From the NCBI GenBank assembly GCA_022432975.1, contig CM039502.1, positions 4,516,375-4,580,374 on the forward strand: a DNA stretch of 64,000 nucleotides, written 5' to 3'. Numbering within the stretch: position 1 is the stretch's first letter; the number at the start of each line of letters is the position of its first letter. Below are positions 48,474 to 59,995 of this stretch, piece after piece. The DNA comes from Begonia masoniana. Taxonomy: Eukaryota; Streptophyta; Magnoliopsida; Cucurbitales; Begoniaceae. The translations under genes and the position numbers were made by a program. The notes under the pieces were generated by a model, which was given only the letters and a program-made list of their open reading frames with translations, ran no database searches and had not been told where the DNA came from.

Positions 48474-48805
48474 TGATAGGTGATTTTGGGCCTTCTCAAT
48501 CCCAAAAGCTAGCTCAAGAGATGAGGTTTTCCCTCACACTTATAAAGTGATCACCAACCCCTTCCACAACCGATGTGGGATATCCCAACAATCTCCCCCT
48601 TCACACATCGGGCCTTGGGTCGGAGAGACGACAACCCAGTTTCTCCCGGTGGGCTGAGATTTGCTGTAAACCTGGGCTCTGATACCAATGATAGGTGATT
48701 TTGGGCCTTCTCAATCCCAAAAGCTAGCTCAAGAGATGAGGTTTTCCCTCACACTTATAAAGTGATCACCAACCCCTTCCACAACCGATGTGGGATATCC
48801 CAACA
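48474..48805 (-). mobile_element. TRIM-1: complete miniature LTR retrotransposon, 332 bp
   Basis: Two 117-bp LTRs (48474-48590 and 48689-48805), identical by eye, surround a 98-bp interior. On the minus strand the LTR begins TGTTGGGATATCCCACATCG and ends CACCTATCA; the initiator-Met primer site TTGGTATCAGAGCCCAGG directly follows the 5' LTR, and a polypurine tract (GAAGGGGGAGAT) precedes the 3' LTR. The target duplication is GACCT (48469-48473 and 48806-48810). It encodes nothing and must borrow enzymes. The paralogous site at 11702-11706 is empty. Confidence 0.95.
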
Positions 48806-49330
48806 GACCTGGCAAGCTCAATCTGAGCCTGCATGGCCAAGACAGCCCACACCAAGCCTGAGCCTTGCAGGGCTGGCAGTTCCTGCGACTCAGTTCGGGC
48901 TTCTGTGGTGCACTCGTGTTGGATTAGAGAAGTAAGATATAGAGTATGTTTGATGGTTAAACACGTACAATGATCAATGAACTTAAGATTTTATTGAGCT
49001 TACCAGATTAACAACATAATTTGTATTTTTCATATAAATTTAATATTAAAAGTATGAAAAAGTAATTAAATATATGTATTTCATATGATAAAAATGGGTG
49101 CAAAGTTTAGAATTTCCAGCTCGTAATTCTAAACTAATCAACCATTGCATTGTTCAGAAGCCGTCTAAACAAGGAACCAGCAGAATATTTTGGGAAAAAC
49201 AATGTTACCATCTTCTTCTTCTTCTTCGTCCATTTTATGTCAAGTTTTCAGCTATAAATTGGGAGCTTTCATGGTGGCCAAATACAAACAACATAGTTTG
49301 ATATTTAAGAAAGAGCAGCTAATTTCAACC

Positions 49331-49747
49331 ATGGCCAAATCCAATAGCTCTACTCCCACTCTCCTCACCATTGCCTTAATCATCTCACTCTTTCTCGCTC
49401 TTTCCATCGCTCAAAGTCGTATTCTTCAAGGTATTTTCATTTAGCGGGATTCGATATATTTCTTTGAATATGAATATGGATTGTATTTAGAAATTAGACT
49501 AAACCAACGAGACAGCTTCTCTGAAATCCAATTATTTTCGATGTTGTTTCATCGCTTGGCAGGTGAAGTGCAGGGGGCAACACTGAAATGTTTCACAGCG
49601 TATGGTGTACAAGGAGGAGACACATGCTTTGCAGTGGAGAAGAAGTTCGAAATAGGCGAAGATTTCTTTGATTTAATCAATCCAAATCTCAATTGCTCAG
49701 CTCTCTTCGTAGGCCAATGGATTTGCATTGATGGCACAAGCAGCTAA
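49331..49747 (+). CDS. Small secreted LysM-domain protein, copy 2 (two exons)
   Basis: Exons 49331-49430 and 49563-49747 give 94 residues with the same 132-bp phase-1 intron as copy 1. Signal peptide, LysM motif (GDTCFAV, INPNLNCS, FVGQWICI) and four cysteines are all kept. Differences from copy 1 are few (for example SNSS for STSS, GATL for GTTL, EDFFDLIN for EVFFDSIN, IDGTSS for VDGTVS). The TATA box at 49251-49260 is conserved. The open frame and mild substitutions suggest that both copies may still work. A gypsy element has landed about 470 bases downstream. Confidence 0.85.
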
Positions 49748-50219
49748 AAATAAAAAAATAAAAAAATAAAAAAAAGTAATAATTAAATCCACCCATAAGA
49801 GGAGAGAAAGAGGGTGGGTTAAACTTATGTAGTTTGTCTCTCCTCTGTCTGTGTAATGTTCTTATCCTGTCATGGATATTGGATGGATTGGCTTTAAATT
49901 GAATTGCAGCAAAAGAGAAACATGAAATCCACTACAAAAGCAAATCGAAAAAGGAAGAAGCCAACTGGAATCGAATTCTAGTTATCCAAAATGAAACATA
50001 TTCCTATCCAAACTTAGAAATCATGGGATTCTTGTTGTGGTTCAGTGCAAGACCGTGACAAAATTTGCCTTTTTTGTTCGTGCATACAAAGCTTATGACT
50101 TATACTTCTGTTCTTCCGTCTTCGCCTTTGTCCACCACTTTTTAAGAACAAACGATCTTAAAAAAAACAGATGACAGTACAAAACCCACGAGATTTTTCA
50201 GAACAGCCACTTGTTATAA

Positions 50220-52073
50220 TATATCGAACCCAAAATTTATTTTCGATTTTTCTCCGACTTGAAACTTTAAAATTTTTCTTAAATCAATTTGTTAAATTAG
50301 ATCGTTATAAACCCTAATTTTTTTAATTCAAAATCCTTGAAAATAGCAGAAATTATTTATTAAGGGGAAGTTTTGAAATTCCTTTCAATAAATGTTTAGA
50401 AAATTAAATACTAAACAAACATTAAATAAAACTTCATTCATAAATTTTAAAACAATAACGTATTTAATAAAAATTCAACAATTGATGAAATAATTTATTC
50501 AAACTGAAATAAAACTTAAATTAAATGTAACTAAATATAAAATATCATTTTAAACAATAAAAATCATAACTTTAATTTTTATTTGAAACCAACGATAACA
50601 TCTTCCTCTATATGCTCCCCCGCCTCCGGCAAATTCTCAATCAGTGCTAATTCATTCTCAGATAAAAACTCTCGTACATCATAAAGTTACAAACTATGAG
50701 AAAACTTAGTAAGTGAGAATACGTGCAAGTACAAAACATTTACTTTTACCGAATCTTGTCTTAACTGTTACATACTGGTTTAAACTTATTTTCCAACCTT
50801 ATTTTAAGACTTAGTCATCTCATTGTCGTTCATGCTTTGTCATCTTTTACTTTTACTTTTTCGTCAATTCCATCATTTTTATACACATACAAATGTTCTA
50901 CCAATTTTATCTTTATACAAATCTAATTCAATGCCTAAACATGCGTACTCAAATATCGAAAACATATAATAAAATAGTCTTAAGAAAATAATATAGACTC
51001 TGTGATGTAGGGTCGTAGCCAAAACATTGAAAACATGGTATTTTCACTTACCTAGATTCCGAGATAGTGAGGAAATAGAGTTTTACGTACTTTTCTCGAG
51101 CGTTGGATTGATCTTTTTTGCCTAAAAATTAGGGAGGTTTAAACTTAGTTCGTCCAAAAATAATCCTATTGAAAGTAATTAGGGTATTAATTTCTTACCA
51201 ATAAATCATAACAGTGGATTTTCTTATCGATTTGGTGTCCTTAACGATCCAAAACTATTCTGTTGATAGAAAAAATTTGAGTTCGGGCCAGTTCGGTCAA
51301 TTGGATCAACAGGGCTGGTTCGGTTCGACTAGCTGGATGTCTAGTTCGGTCTGGGCTTTTAACAGAACCAGTTCTCCTCTTCCTTTTGCCTGCGTTGGGT
51401 TTTGTTGAGAGAGCGAGTGAAAGAGTGAGAAACAAAGAGAGCGAGAGATTGAGCAAGAGAGAGAGAGATCTTACGCCGATGGTGGTTGTCGATGTAGATT
51501 ACGTGGATTTTTGTCGCGCATAAAAGGATTCGACCGAGAAAGATTTTTGTTGGAGGAACGTTCGGTCGAGTGAGAGAGAGGTTTCGTCGGTGAAGTGCTC
51601 GGAGTCGAAGCTGTGATTCTTCTTCCTTAGAGATGTTCGCTCGAGTCTGTACAGCTCGCGGTGGTTGGAGCAAGTTTCAGCAGCCGAAAGTCGGGTACGG
51701 CGGTTCTGCGTGGTAGGAGCTTTCTTATTGCTCACTGGTTTACTGAGCACGAGGGAGGTTTATTGTGTCCGTGTGATTTTTCTTCGTCACAACACACTTC
51801 AATCTATAGGAAGAGTTTTTCAAAACTTTCCTTAGAAAATCAATATGAATCTGACCCTCTTCTTGGTCGGATTCAAAGAGGAATTAGGAAAGGAGAGAAT
51901 CTCATAAGTTTCCATATGTTGCACGTTGATATCAATTGCGATTAGGGTTGATTTGTTTCCTTGGGTGGGATTATAAAAGGAATTAGTTTGATTACTTGCT
52001 AATTAAGGTTTTAATTGCAATTCTTTACAGAACTTAAATCCTTAATTTGGAGATAAAATTTTGATATGTTACA
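50220..52073 (-). repeat. 3' LTR of Gypsy-2
   Basis: On the minus strand it starts TGTAACATATCAAAATTTTA at 52073 after GAGGACGAAATTTC...GAGGGTAGAT and ends at 50220, where the usual TACA end is mutated. Small ORFs inside are chance. Confidence 0.8.
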
Positions 52074-52600
52074 ATCTACCCTCATTAAAAGAAATTTCGT
52101 CCTCAAAATTTAAATAATTATCTAAAAAGCTCAGGGTAGATCCTTCTTATGTCCTCTTTCCAGTGTAGATCCTTCTTATGTCCTCTTTCCAGTGTACTGG
52201 AGATCTACACTTTCTACCATAAAGTGTTTCATAAGACGTCATTCCAAATGATAAAAATTTAATATGTTACAATCTACCTTCATTAAAAGAAATTATGTCC
52301 TCAAAATTTAAATAATTATCTGAAAAGCTCAAGGTAGATCCTTCTTATGTCCTCTTCCCAGTGTACTGGAGATCTACACTTTCTACCATAAAGTGTTTCA
52401 TAAGACGTCATTCCAAATGATAAAATTTTAATATGTTACAATCTACCTTCATTAAAAGAAATTATGTCCTCAAAATTTAAATAATTATCTGAAAAGATCA
52501 AGGTAGATCCTTCTTATGTCCTCTTCCCAGTGTACTGGAGATCTACACTTTCTACCATAAAGTGTTTCATAAGACGTCATTCCAAATGAAACTTGATAAC
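52066..52600 (-). repeat. Triplicated integrase-end / polypurine tract / LTR-edge cassette
   Basis: A unit of about 170 bp is repeated three times (LTR edge ATGTTACA at 52066, 52263 and 52433; the first unit also has an internal ~27-bp duplication). On the minus strand each unit reads: integrase end (YGRKCRSP), direct jump to the polypurine tract, then the first 22 bases of the LTR. The sequence between integrase and the tract is deleted in every unit. Confidence 0.8.
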
Positions 52601-53220
52601 TATTGTTATAGGAAAATTCTACTAGCGGCAAGTTCTTACTGCAATTCCCTTGAAAATCGATAGCACAAGCTCTTAACATGTCCTCTAAAGTTTGAATCAT
52701 TTTTTCTCATTGTCCATCTGTTTGAGTGTGGAAAGCTGTATTGAAATTTAACTTAGTGTCCATTTCTTTTTGTAAAATCTTCCTGAACTTTTACGTGAAA
52801 CGAGTGTCTCGATCCAAAACTATAGAGATAGGCGTACCGTGTAGTTTGATGATGTCCTTAATATATAGTTGGACATATTGATACATATTGAATGTAGTCC
52901 GTACGAGAAGGAAATGTGCTGATTTTATCAGCCTACCAACTATCACCCAAATAGAGTTAAAATTTTTATTTGACCTTGGAAGTCCAGTGACGAAATCCAT
53001 CGTGATGTGTTCACATTTCCACTGAGGGACAAATAATGACTATAACATGCTAGTAGGGTATTGATGCTCCACTTTAACTTGTTGTCTTGTAAGACATCTT
53101 TCAACAAATTTGGCCACGTCCAATTTCAATCATCACCACCAATAGTGTTGCTTCAAATCTTGATACATTTTGGTTGCACCATGATGTACCAAGTATGAAG
53201 TTGACTGTACTTCTTTTGAT
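52485..53220 (-). pseudogene. Gypsy-2 integrase remnant
   Basis: Minus-strand blocks: YLVHHGATKMYQDLK and HYWW (zinc-finger region, 53210-53140), MDFVTGLPRS (first catalytic Asp, about 53000), HGTPISIVLDRDTRF (second Asp, about 52850-52795), HTQTDGQ (region of the catalytic Glu, about 52745) and LYGRKCRSPVHW (52590-52540). Stops and frameshifts separate them, and everything after the last block is deleted. Confidence 0.85.
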
Positions 53221-53226
53221 ATAACT

Positions 53227-53870
53227 TGATGTGCCCCATAGGCCCATTACAAGATCTCGAGCCCAAGCCCATAATTTAACTAACCTATGCACTTACACAC
53301 TTAGAGAACACCTTGGGAGACTTGAAGTGGGAGATCAAAGATATGGACATTGACCAACCAAAGCACCTAATCACTTGAACGTTCAAGCAAAGAGACCATG
53401 ATGCTCGTATGGGAATTTGTCTTCCTGAACCGTGAATCGTGTAACTTTTTTTAATTAAAACTTATTTAGGCAAATGTTGGTCTTCTTGTTAAACATTATT
53501 ATATGCATGCATGTTAGACATTTAGGACTAAATGTATGGTAGGTTAGAGGTGACTTGGTTAAAGGTTTAGCCCACTTGAAGACATGACTTGTAAGAAGCC
53601 CAAATGGTGGCCTAACCCACTCTAAACCCTAGCCAACCACCATTAGGCCTATAAATCATGGCTACTGGTTTTTGTAGACTTTTTGGTTGATTTCTAAGTA
53701 GCATCGATGGTTTCCACCAGCACACACTTCACTCACTCCACTAATATCACATAAAATTCGTTTCATTTTGGAGCACATTTGATTATTCATCTTCCTCGGT
53801 TTTAGCCGATTCCAAGGAGCTGCGATCCATTGGAGGTTCTTGAGCTTGCCTTGCAAACGCAGGCCTAACA
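53227..53870. mobile_element. LTR-like insertion in Gypsy-2 pol (644 bp)
   Basis: It starts TGATGTGCCCC and ends GGCCTAACA with TAACT on both sides (53222-53226 and 53871-53875), splitting the pol reading between PDDTELKEV and the HHGATK block. A TATAAAT at about 53650 on the plus strand would suit an LTR promoter. No second LTR is present, so a solo LTR is likely. Confidence 0.75.
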
Positions 53871-54122
53871 TAACTTCTTTCAACTCAGTATCGTCAGGTA
53901 TACACCATCTTTTCTTAAATTTAATAACTCCATCTTCTGACATAGAAAATTATGATATTTTCTCACTCTTAAATTTAATAACTCCATCGCAAATAATCTA
54001 TCAATCCATCTGGAAAGTATTATCTCAACATCAAATTTTTGCATCTTTTCAACCAACTTTTTCGGAATTGAACTTAGCACTGAAACACATGGAGAGGCTT
54101 TTCTACTTAATGCGTCAGCCAT
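53871..54122 (-). pseudogene. Gypsy-2 RNase H-integrase linker remnant
   Basis: MADALSRKAS, the conserved end of gypsy RNase H, starts at 54122 and PDDTELKEV, the start of the integrase N-terminal region, lies at about 53905-53880. The intervening frame is interrupted, apparently by a short internal repeat (MELLNLR twice). Confidence 0.75.
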
Positions 54123-54139
54123 CGTGTTTGTCTTTCTAG

Positions 54140-55640
54140 GGTGATATATAATTTCATAATAATAATTATTTATTAATTCTAATTATTTGCGTTGCCTCAT
54201 ATTTAAATTTTTTTACGTCAGAAAATATTTCAGACTTAGTTCATTAACTTCTTTGTGATTAACTATATTCCTCAACTTATGATCATCTTATATCTTCAAA
54301 ATTCTATCTTATATTTAAAGATATCAATTTTATTTATTTATTTATTTATATTTTTTACTAACCATATCCTCAAAATTTAGTAAGTCTTTTACTAGTTTCT
54401 CATTTCTATAGTTCTTCAAACAAATTTTTATAGACTTCCACTCAATAACTTTCCTCTAGAAGTTCTTTATCCTCAATCAATTGTATCCTCAAAATCTAAT
54501 TATTCGTGACGATCCATATAACACTCATGCTTACAGAATATGATCTCTCTATATCCTCAAGTCCATTCCAATCAACTATATCCTCAAAATTAAATTCTTA
54601 TTTAAAGACTTTGGTTTCTTTTTTATAAACAATAACCTCAAAATTTAATAATTCATCAACTAAGATTTAATCTCTATGGTTCCCTAAACGATGATCTCTC
54701 TAACAACATACTCGAATATAATTCTCATAATTACGTTCACTGCATTCAATTTAATCAACTATAACCTCAATTATTTATTAAGTACTATCAAGTTCATATG
54801 TCTCCAAAATTAAATGATTCTAAATTATACATTTTAACACTCAATCATTCATACATTCTTTGACTTTAATTTAATCAACTATAACCTCAATTTTCAAAAT
54901 CATCTAATTTAGCTTCATTTCTATATCAATCCTCAATTTCTTAATTCAATATCCTCAAAAGTTTTAATAATTGCTCTACTAAATGAAATTTTCATAAATC
55001 TGTCTAATCAATAATTCTTTCAAATTAAATTTTTTCTTTAATCGATTATATTCTTCATGATATATTAATTCCTTAATAAAACTAACATACATATTTCCTC
55101 AATCAAGTAATACTAAATACTTAGGAGTTAATATTCTTATCTTAAATCCTCAATTTCAATCTAATTAATTATATTTTAAAAATTTGTCAAATTGAATCTC
55201 ACATTAATACTTTCTCAAAATTTTCTTGGACTAAACATTCCAATATATTATCTATCACAAGATACTCAACACTTTCACTACTTATTGTTCACTTCTATTT
55301 TCATCAAGTTTTTTCCTATACCATGATGATTATAAATTCTCACATTTTTTTTTCTTGATTTATTTTCTAAGTTGATATTCATTTTCTAGAGTAATGATCA
55401 AATCTAGTTACTTGAATATAACTCTATACATAAGTTTCTCGACTTTCCATTGATTCTTTAAAGCCTCAAATAATATCTAAAATCATTTGGATATCTTCGA
55501 GTCATTTAAAACATATGTAAACAAATAACCACTGAGATATAATCTTTGAATTTATGAACTAAATCATAGGCATACTCTAGCATCCTTTATTTCATCAACA
55601 TCTCATTGATCCATAATATATTTTCTCAACTCAAATCCAA
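54140..55640. other. Decayed Gypsy-2 interior, rich in a CCTCAAAATT motif
   Basis: RT and protease should lie here on the minus strand but nothing recognisable is left. At least ten copies of ATATCCTCAAAATTTAAT-like words recur irregularly between about 54270 and 55160. No ORF of note. Confidence 0.5.
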
Positions 55641-55645
55641 CTTCT

Positions 55646-55970
55646 TGTTATCCCACATTGGAAAATTGAAAGTAAGAGGTCCTGTATAAATATTGAGGGG
55701 ATTCCCTCAATCTTTGAGCTAGCTTTTGGAATGAGTTCTACCCCTTTCATTCTATCATGGTATCAGAGCTTAAGGTCTGTACGATGTGAGGACCAACCTA
55801 GCAAAGACACGCTAGACGTAGAGGAAAAGAAACCTACCACTCTAGACGTATGGGCGGGTGTTGTCTCACATTGAAAAATTAAAAGTGAAAGGTCCTGCAT
55901 AAATATCGAGGGGATTCCCTCAATCCTTGAGCTAGCTTTTGGAATGAGTTCTATCCCTCTTATTCTATCA
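55646..55970 (+). mobile_element. TRIM-2: complete miniature LTR retrotransposon, 325 bp
   Basis: LTRs of 112 bp at 55646-55757 and 55859-55970 begin TGTTATCCCACATTGG / TGTTGTCTCACATTG and end TTCTATCA. The primer site TGGTATCAGAGC immediately follows the first LTR (55758), and TATGGGCGGG precedes the second. The target duplication is CTTCT (55641-55645, 55971-55975). The LTRs differ at about a dozen sites, mostly transitions, so it is older than TRIM-1. It encodes no protein. Confidence 0.93.
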
Positions 55971-55975
55971 CTTCT

Positions 55976-56734
55976 AAGTACTCAAACAATATATTTAGTA
56001 AATCTCCATATAGTATAAATCTTATGGAAAAATTGTTACTAGAGACAATCATCTTATCATTAAACTATCCTACGTATTCTTAAATTTATTTTCATCATTC
56101 ATTGTCTCGTCTAATAATCTCAAATTAATCCATAATATTACTCTATCTCTTATTGTTAGGGAATCATTGACTTGAGAATTTGAAAATTTGTACATTGAAA
56201 AATTAAATTATCCTTATGAGTTTTCTACAAGCTCTTCTATCCAAAATGTTCAAGTTTTGGCTAATGTTTTTCCTAATTAAATTCTTAACCACTGCATGCT
56301 AATATTCCAAATTTTCATATAGGAGTCCATAAGGTTTCTTAAACTGTTTAGGATATTAGCCAAGTTAGTGTTGTTTTTTTTTTTTTTTTTTTTTTTTTTA
56401 TATTCAATCATCCAATCTTGATTTATTCGAAAGTGAAGATGGAAGTTTGTTAATTGGAATCAAGTCTTTTAATCGCGAATAATTATTTTAGGTTTTACCA
56501 TAGATCTACATCATAAACATAATTCCAAAATACATAAAACTTGTACTAAAATACATTTTAGAATAACTTTGGATTACTTTAAATAAATAAAAATATATAC
56601 TAAAATTTCAAAATATAAGTTTTATAAAATATGCATGAAAAGAATAACGAAAAGAAATATTTACTTGCTGATCGACAATCTTCTAGATGCATGATAAACA
56701 TATAGAGTAGTCTACATAATCGTTTAAAAACCTA
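55976..56734. other. AT-rich Gypsy-2 interior next to the primer site, no gag seen
   Basis: No open frame. A T(29)-like tract lies at about 56370-56399. Confidence 0.5.
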
Positions 56735-56750
56735 GTGCTCTGATACCAAC

Positions 56751-58028
56751 TGTAATGACCCCAAAATTTATTTTTGAATTTTTTCCAATTTGAAATCTTA
56801 AAATTTTTCTTAAATCGATTTCTTAAATTGGATCGTTACAAAGCCTAAATTTCTTAATTCAAAATCCTTGAAAATAGTATAAATCATTTATTAAGCGGAA
56901 GCTTTGAAATTGCTATCAATAAATGTTTATAAAATTAAATACTAAACAAATATTAAATAAAATCTCATTCATAAATTTTAAAACAGTAACGTATTTAATA
57001 AAAATTTAACAGTTGATTAAATAATTATTTAAACTGAAACAAAACTCAAATTAAATGTAACTAAATATAAAATATCATTTTAAACGATAAAAATCATAAC
57101 TTTAATTTTTATTTGAAACCAACGATAACATCCTCCTCTGTATGCTCTCCCGTCTCTGGCAAATTCTTGATCAGTGCTAATTCATCCTCAGATAAAAACT
57201 CACATACATCATAAAGTTACAAATTATGAGAAAACTCAGTAAGTGGTAATACGTGCAAGTGCAAAATATTTACTTTTACCGAATCCTGTCTTAACTGTTA
57301 CATACTGATTGGAACTTATTTTTCAACCTTCTTTTAAGACTTAGTCATCTCATTGTCGTTCAATTTTTGTCATCTTTTACTTTTACTTTTACTTTTACGT
57401 TCAAGCTCACCATCTCAATGTCGTTCAAGGTTTTGTTATCACGTATTTTTCGTCAATTCCATCATTTTTATACATATACAAATGTCCTACAAATTTTATC
57501 TTTATACAAATCTATGTCAATGCCTAAACTTGCGTACTCAAATATCGAAAACATATAATAAAATAGTCTTAAGAAACTAATATAGACTCTGTGATGTAGG
57601 GTCGTAGCCAAAATATTGAAAACATGGTATTTTCACTTACTTAGATTCCGAGAGAGTGAGGAAATAGAGTTTTAGGTACTTTTCCCGAGCGTTGGATTGA
57701 TCTTCTTTGCCAAAAAATTAAGTAGGTTTAAACTTATTCGTTTGTCCAAAAATAATCCTTTTGAAAGTAATTAGGGTATTAATTCCTTACCAAAAAATCA
57801 TAACGGTGGATTTTCAGATCGATTTGGTGTCCTTAACGATCCAAAAACTATTCTGTTGATAGAAGAAATTTGAGTTCGGGCCGGTTTGGTCAATTGGATC
57901 AACAGGGCTGGTTCGGTTTGACTAGCTGGATGTCTGGTTCGGTCTGGGCTTTTAACATAATCGGTTCTCCTTTTCCTTTCGCTTGTGTTGGGTTCTGCAG
58001 AGAGAGCGAGTGAAAGAGCGAGAGATCG

Positions 58029-58076
<48 letters not shown>

Positions 58077-58665
58077 TATGCCGATGGTGGTTGTCGACGG
58101 AGGTTGCGAGGATTTCTGTCGCGCAGAAAAAGATTTGACCGAGAGAGATTTTCACCGGAGGAACGTTCGGCAGAGTGAGAGAGAGGGTTCGTCGGTGGAG
58201 TGCTTAGAGTCGAAGCTGTGATTCTTCTTCCTCAGAGATGTTCGCCCGAGCTTGTACAGCTCGCTGGGGTTGGAGCAAGCTTCAGCGGTCGAAGGTCGGG
58301 TACCGCGGTTATGCGAGGTAGGAGCTTTCCTATTGTTCACTGGTTTATAAAGCACGAGGGAGGGTTATTGTGTCTATGTGATTTTTCTTCATCACATCAC
58401 ACTTCAATCTATAGGAAGTGACCCCTTTCTTGGTCGAATTCCAAGAGAAATTATGAAAGGAGAGAATCTCATAAGCCTCCGTATGTTGCATATTCATAAG
58501 CCTCCATATGTTGCATATTGATATCAATTGCAATTATGATTGATTTGTTTCCTTATGTGGAATTATGAAAGGAATTAGTTTGATTGGTTGCTAATTAGGA
58601 TTTTAATTGCAATTCTTTGCAGAAATTAAATTCTTAATTTAGGGATAAAATTTTGATATGTTACG
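56751..58665 (-). repeat. 5' LTR of Gypsy-2
   Basis: It aligns with 50220-52073 over its length. It contains a (GA)n microsatellite at about 58031-58072 that is much shorter in the other LTR, and a 24-base duplication (CATAAGCCTCC(A/G)TATGTTGCA) near 58475-58520. Confidence 0.8.
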
Positions 58666-58794
58666 TATGATCTTCAAATATTGCATTTATAGAAGGGTTT
58701 TATGTAATTAGAGAAAAGAAGAACATGTGAAGCTGTTTGAGAACTGGGAAAGATACTTAAAACCTATCCATAATATTAAACAAAAGGACCCTAA

Positions 58795-59995
58795 TTACAC
58801 GTTCTTGACCTCCCCTCCTTTGCCCATCGCGATGCCTCCTTTTAGATAATCCTCGTGGCCAACGAACCTCGACCAGTACCAATGCGACTTCCAAACTCTC
58901 GTCATCTCTTCGATGGGGATGCCCTTCGGCTCCGGCAAGAAGAAGAAGATGAAGATTGACATGACTAGCACGAAGAAGGCAAAGAATAGGAACAACCCGA
59001 ATTTCAAATGGCAAAGCATCGTCAAGAACACTTGAGCCCCGATGAACGTGAAGATCATGTTGACTGAGACATTGATACTCTGAGCTGCAGATCGTATTTC
59101 CAACGGGAAAATCTCACTCGGCACCAGCCAGCCTAGTGGGCCCCAGGACCAGGCGAAGGCCGAGACGTAAACGCAGATGAAAAGCACCACCACAATCGCA
59201 TACCATTTTGGCAACTCCACAGGATCTCCTTGAACTGCAAATTTCGCTCCGATTGCAGCCGCCAAAACACACTGCAGAAATAAAACCACAAATGCATTTT
59301 ATTTACGGTATTAAAAGTATGTAAAACCCGACTATTTCATAACTTAAAATGTTCATTTTTGATACCTGGCATATGAACATTTGAACTCCTCCCTCGAGAA
59401 AAAGGAATCGCCTCCCCCACTTATCGACACAGTAAATCGAAACAAGAGTCGCAGCCACATTAACACCACCGGTGATCACTGCCGACATGAGCGAAGCTTC
59501 GGACCCAAAGCCGATAGTGTTGAACAAAACGGGTGCATAAAACATGATCACATTAATGCCTGTGAATTGTTGGAAAAATGGAATCAACAAGGCCATGCTG
59601 AGTTGTGGCCTGTACTTCCTCTGCAAAAGATTAGTCCAAGGATTTTCCACCAACTTTGAAGCTTCACTAGCTGCTACCAAATCATTAAACTCCTCATCGA
59701 CATCCTCCACGCCCCGAACTCTCTTGAGTTGAGCTCTTGCTTTATCTCGTAGGCCACGCTCGATCATCGAGTTAGGGGTGTCGGGAAGAAGCAACGATCC
59801 TATAGTGATTATGAGAGCAGGGACCACAGCCCCGCCCAAGCTCAATCTCCAACCCCATCCACCTTTGATCTTTGCGAAGTAGTAGTTCAAGACGTTGGCC
59901 ACAAGAATTCCAATTATGATTGATAACTGAAAGCCAATGTTTAGAGCTCCTCTGTATCTGTATGGAGCCATCTCAGACAGGTACAGTGGCACAGA
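58795..59995 (-). CDS. STP: STP-C: hexose/H+ symporter, exons 3 and 4 (gene split by Copia-3)
   Basis: Exons 59995-59366 and 59271-58795 match STP-A exons 3-4 in length (630 and 477 bases), splice sites and frame, giving 368 residues from SVPLYLSEM to the C-terminal GGEVKNV. Helix-7 QFTGINV and the lid cysteine (MLCHLKFG) are kept; PETKG has become PEPKG. Intron 2 aligns with STP-A until 60542, where Copia-3 starts. Exons 1-2 are not in the window: they may lie beyond Copia-3, leaving a gene with a large intron insertion, or be lost. With no frame damage in over 1.1 kb of coding sequence, recent function is plausible. Confidence 0.85.

Larger units (their letters stand above)
50220..58665 (-). 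mobile_element. Gypsy-2: Ty3-gypsy retrotransposon (8.4 kb), dead
   Basis: Two long LTRs (50220-52073 and 56751-58665) flank an interior with a primer site (GTTGGTATCAGAGCAC on the minus strand, 56750-56735), pol remnants and a polypurine tract next to 52073. The target duplication is TATAA (50215-50219), seen as TATGA at 58666-58670; island 1 has the empty site TATAA at 13088-13092. The LTRs differ clearly, so it is not recent. No gag was recognised; the interior also holds an LTR insertion and TRIM-2. Confidence 0.88.

Noticed and set aside
51214..51945. Several ORFs of 64-104 codons in the Gypsy-2 LTRs (also 57952-58421)
   Set aside because: They overlap on both strands within LTRs, differ between the two LTRs and match no protein.
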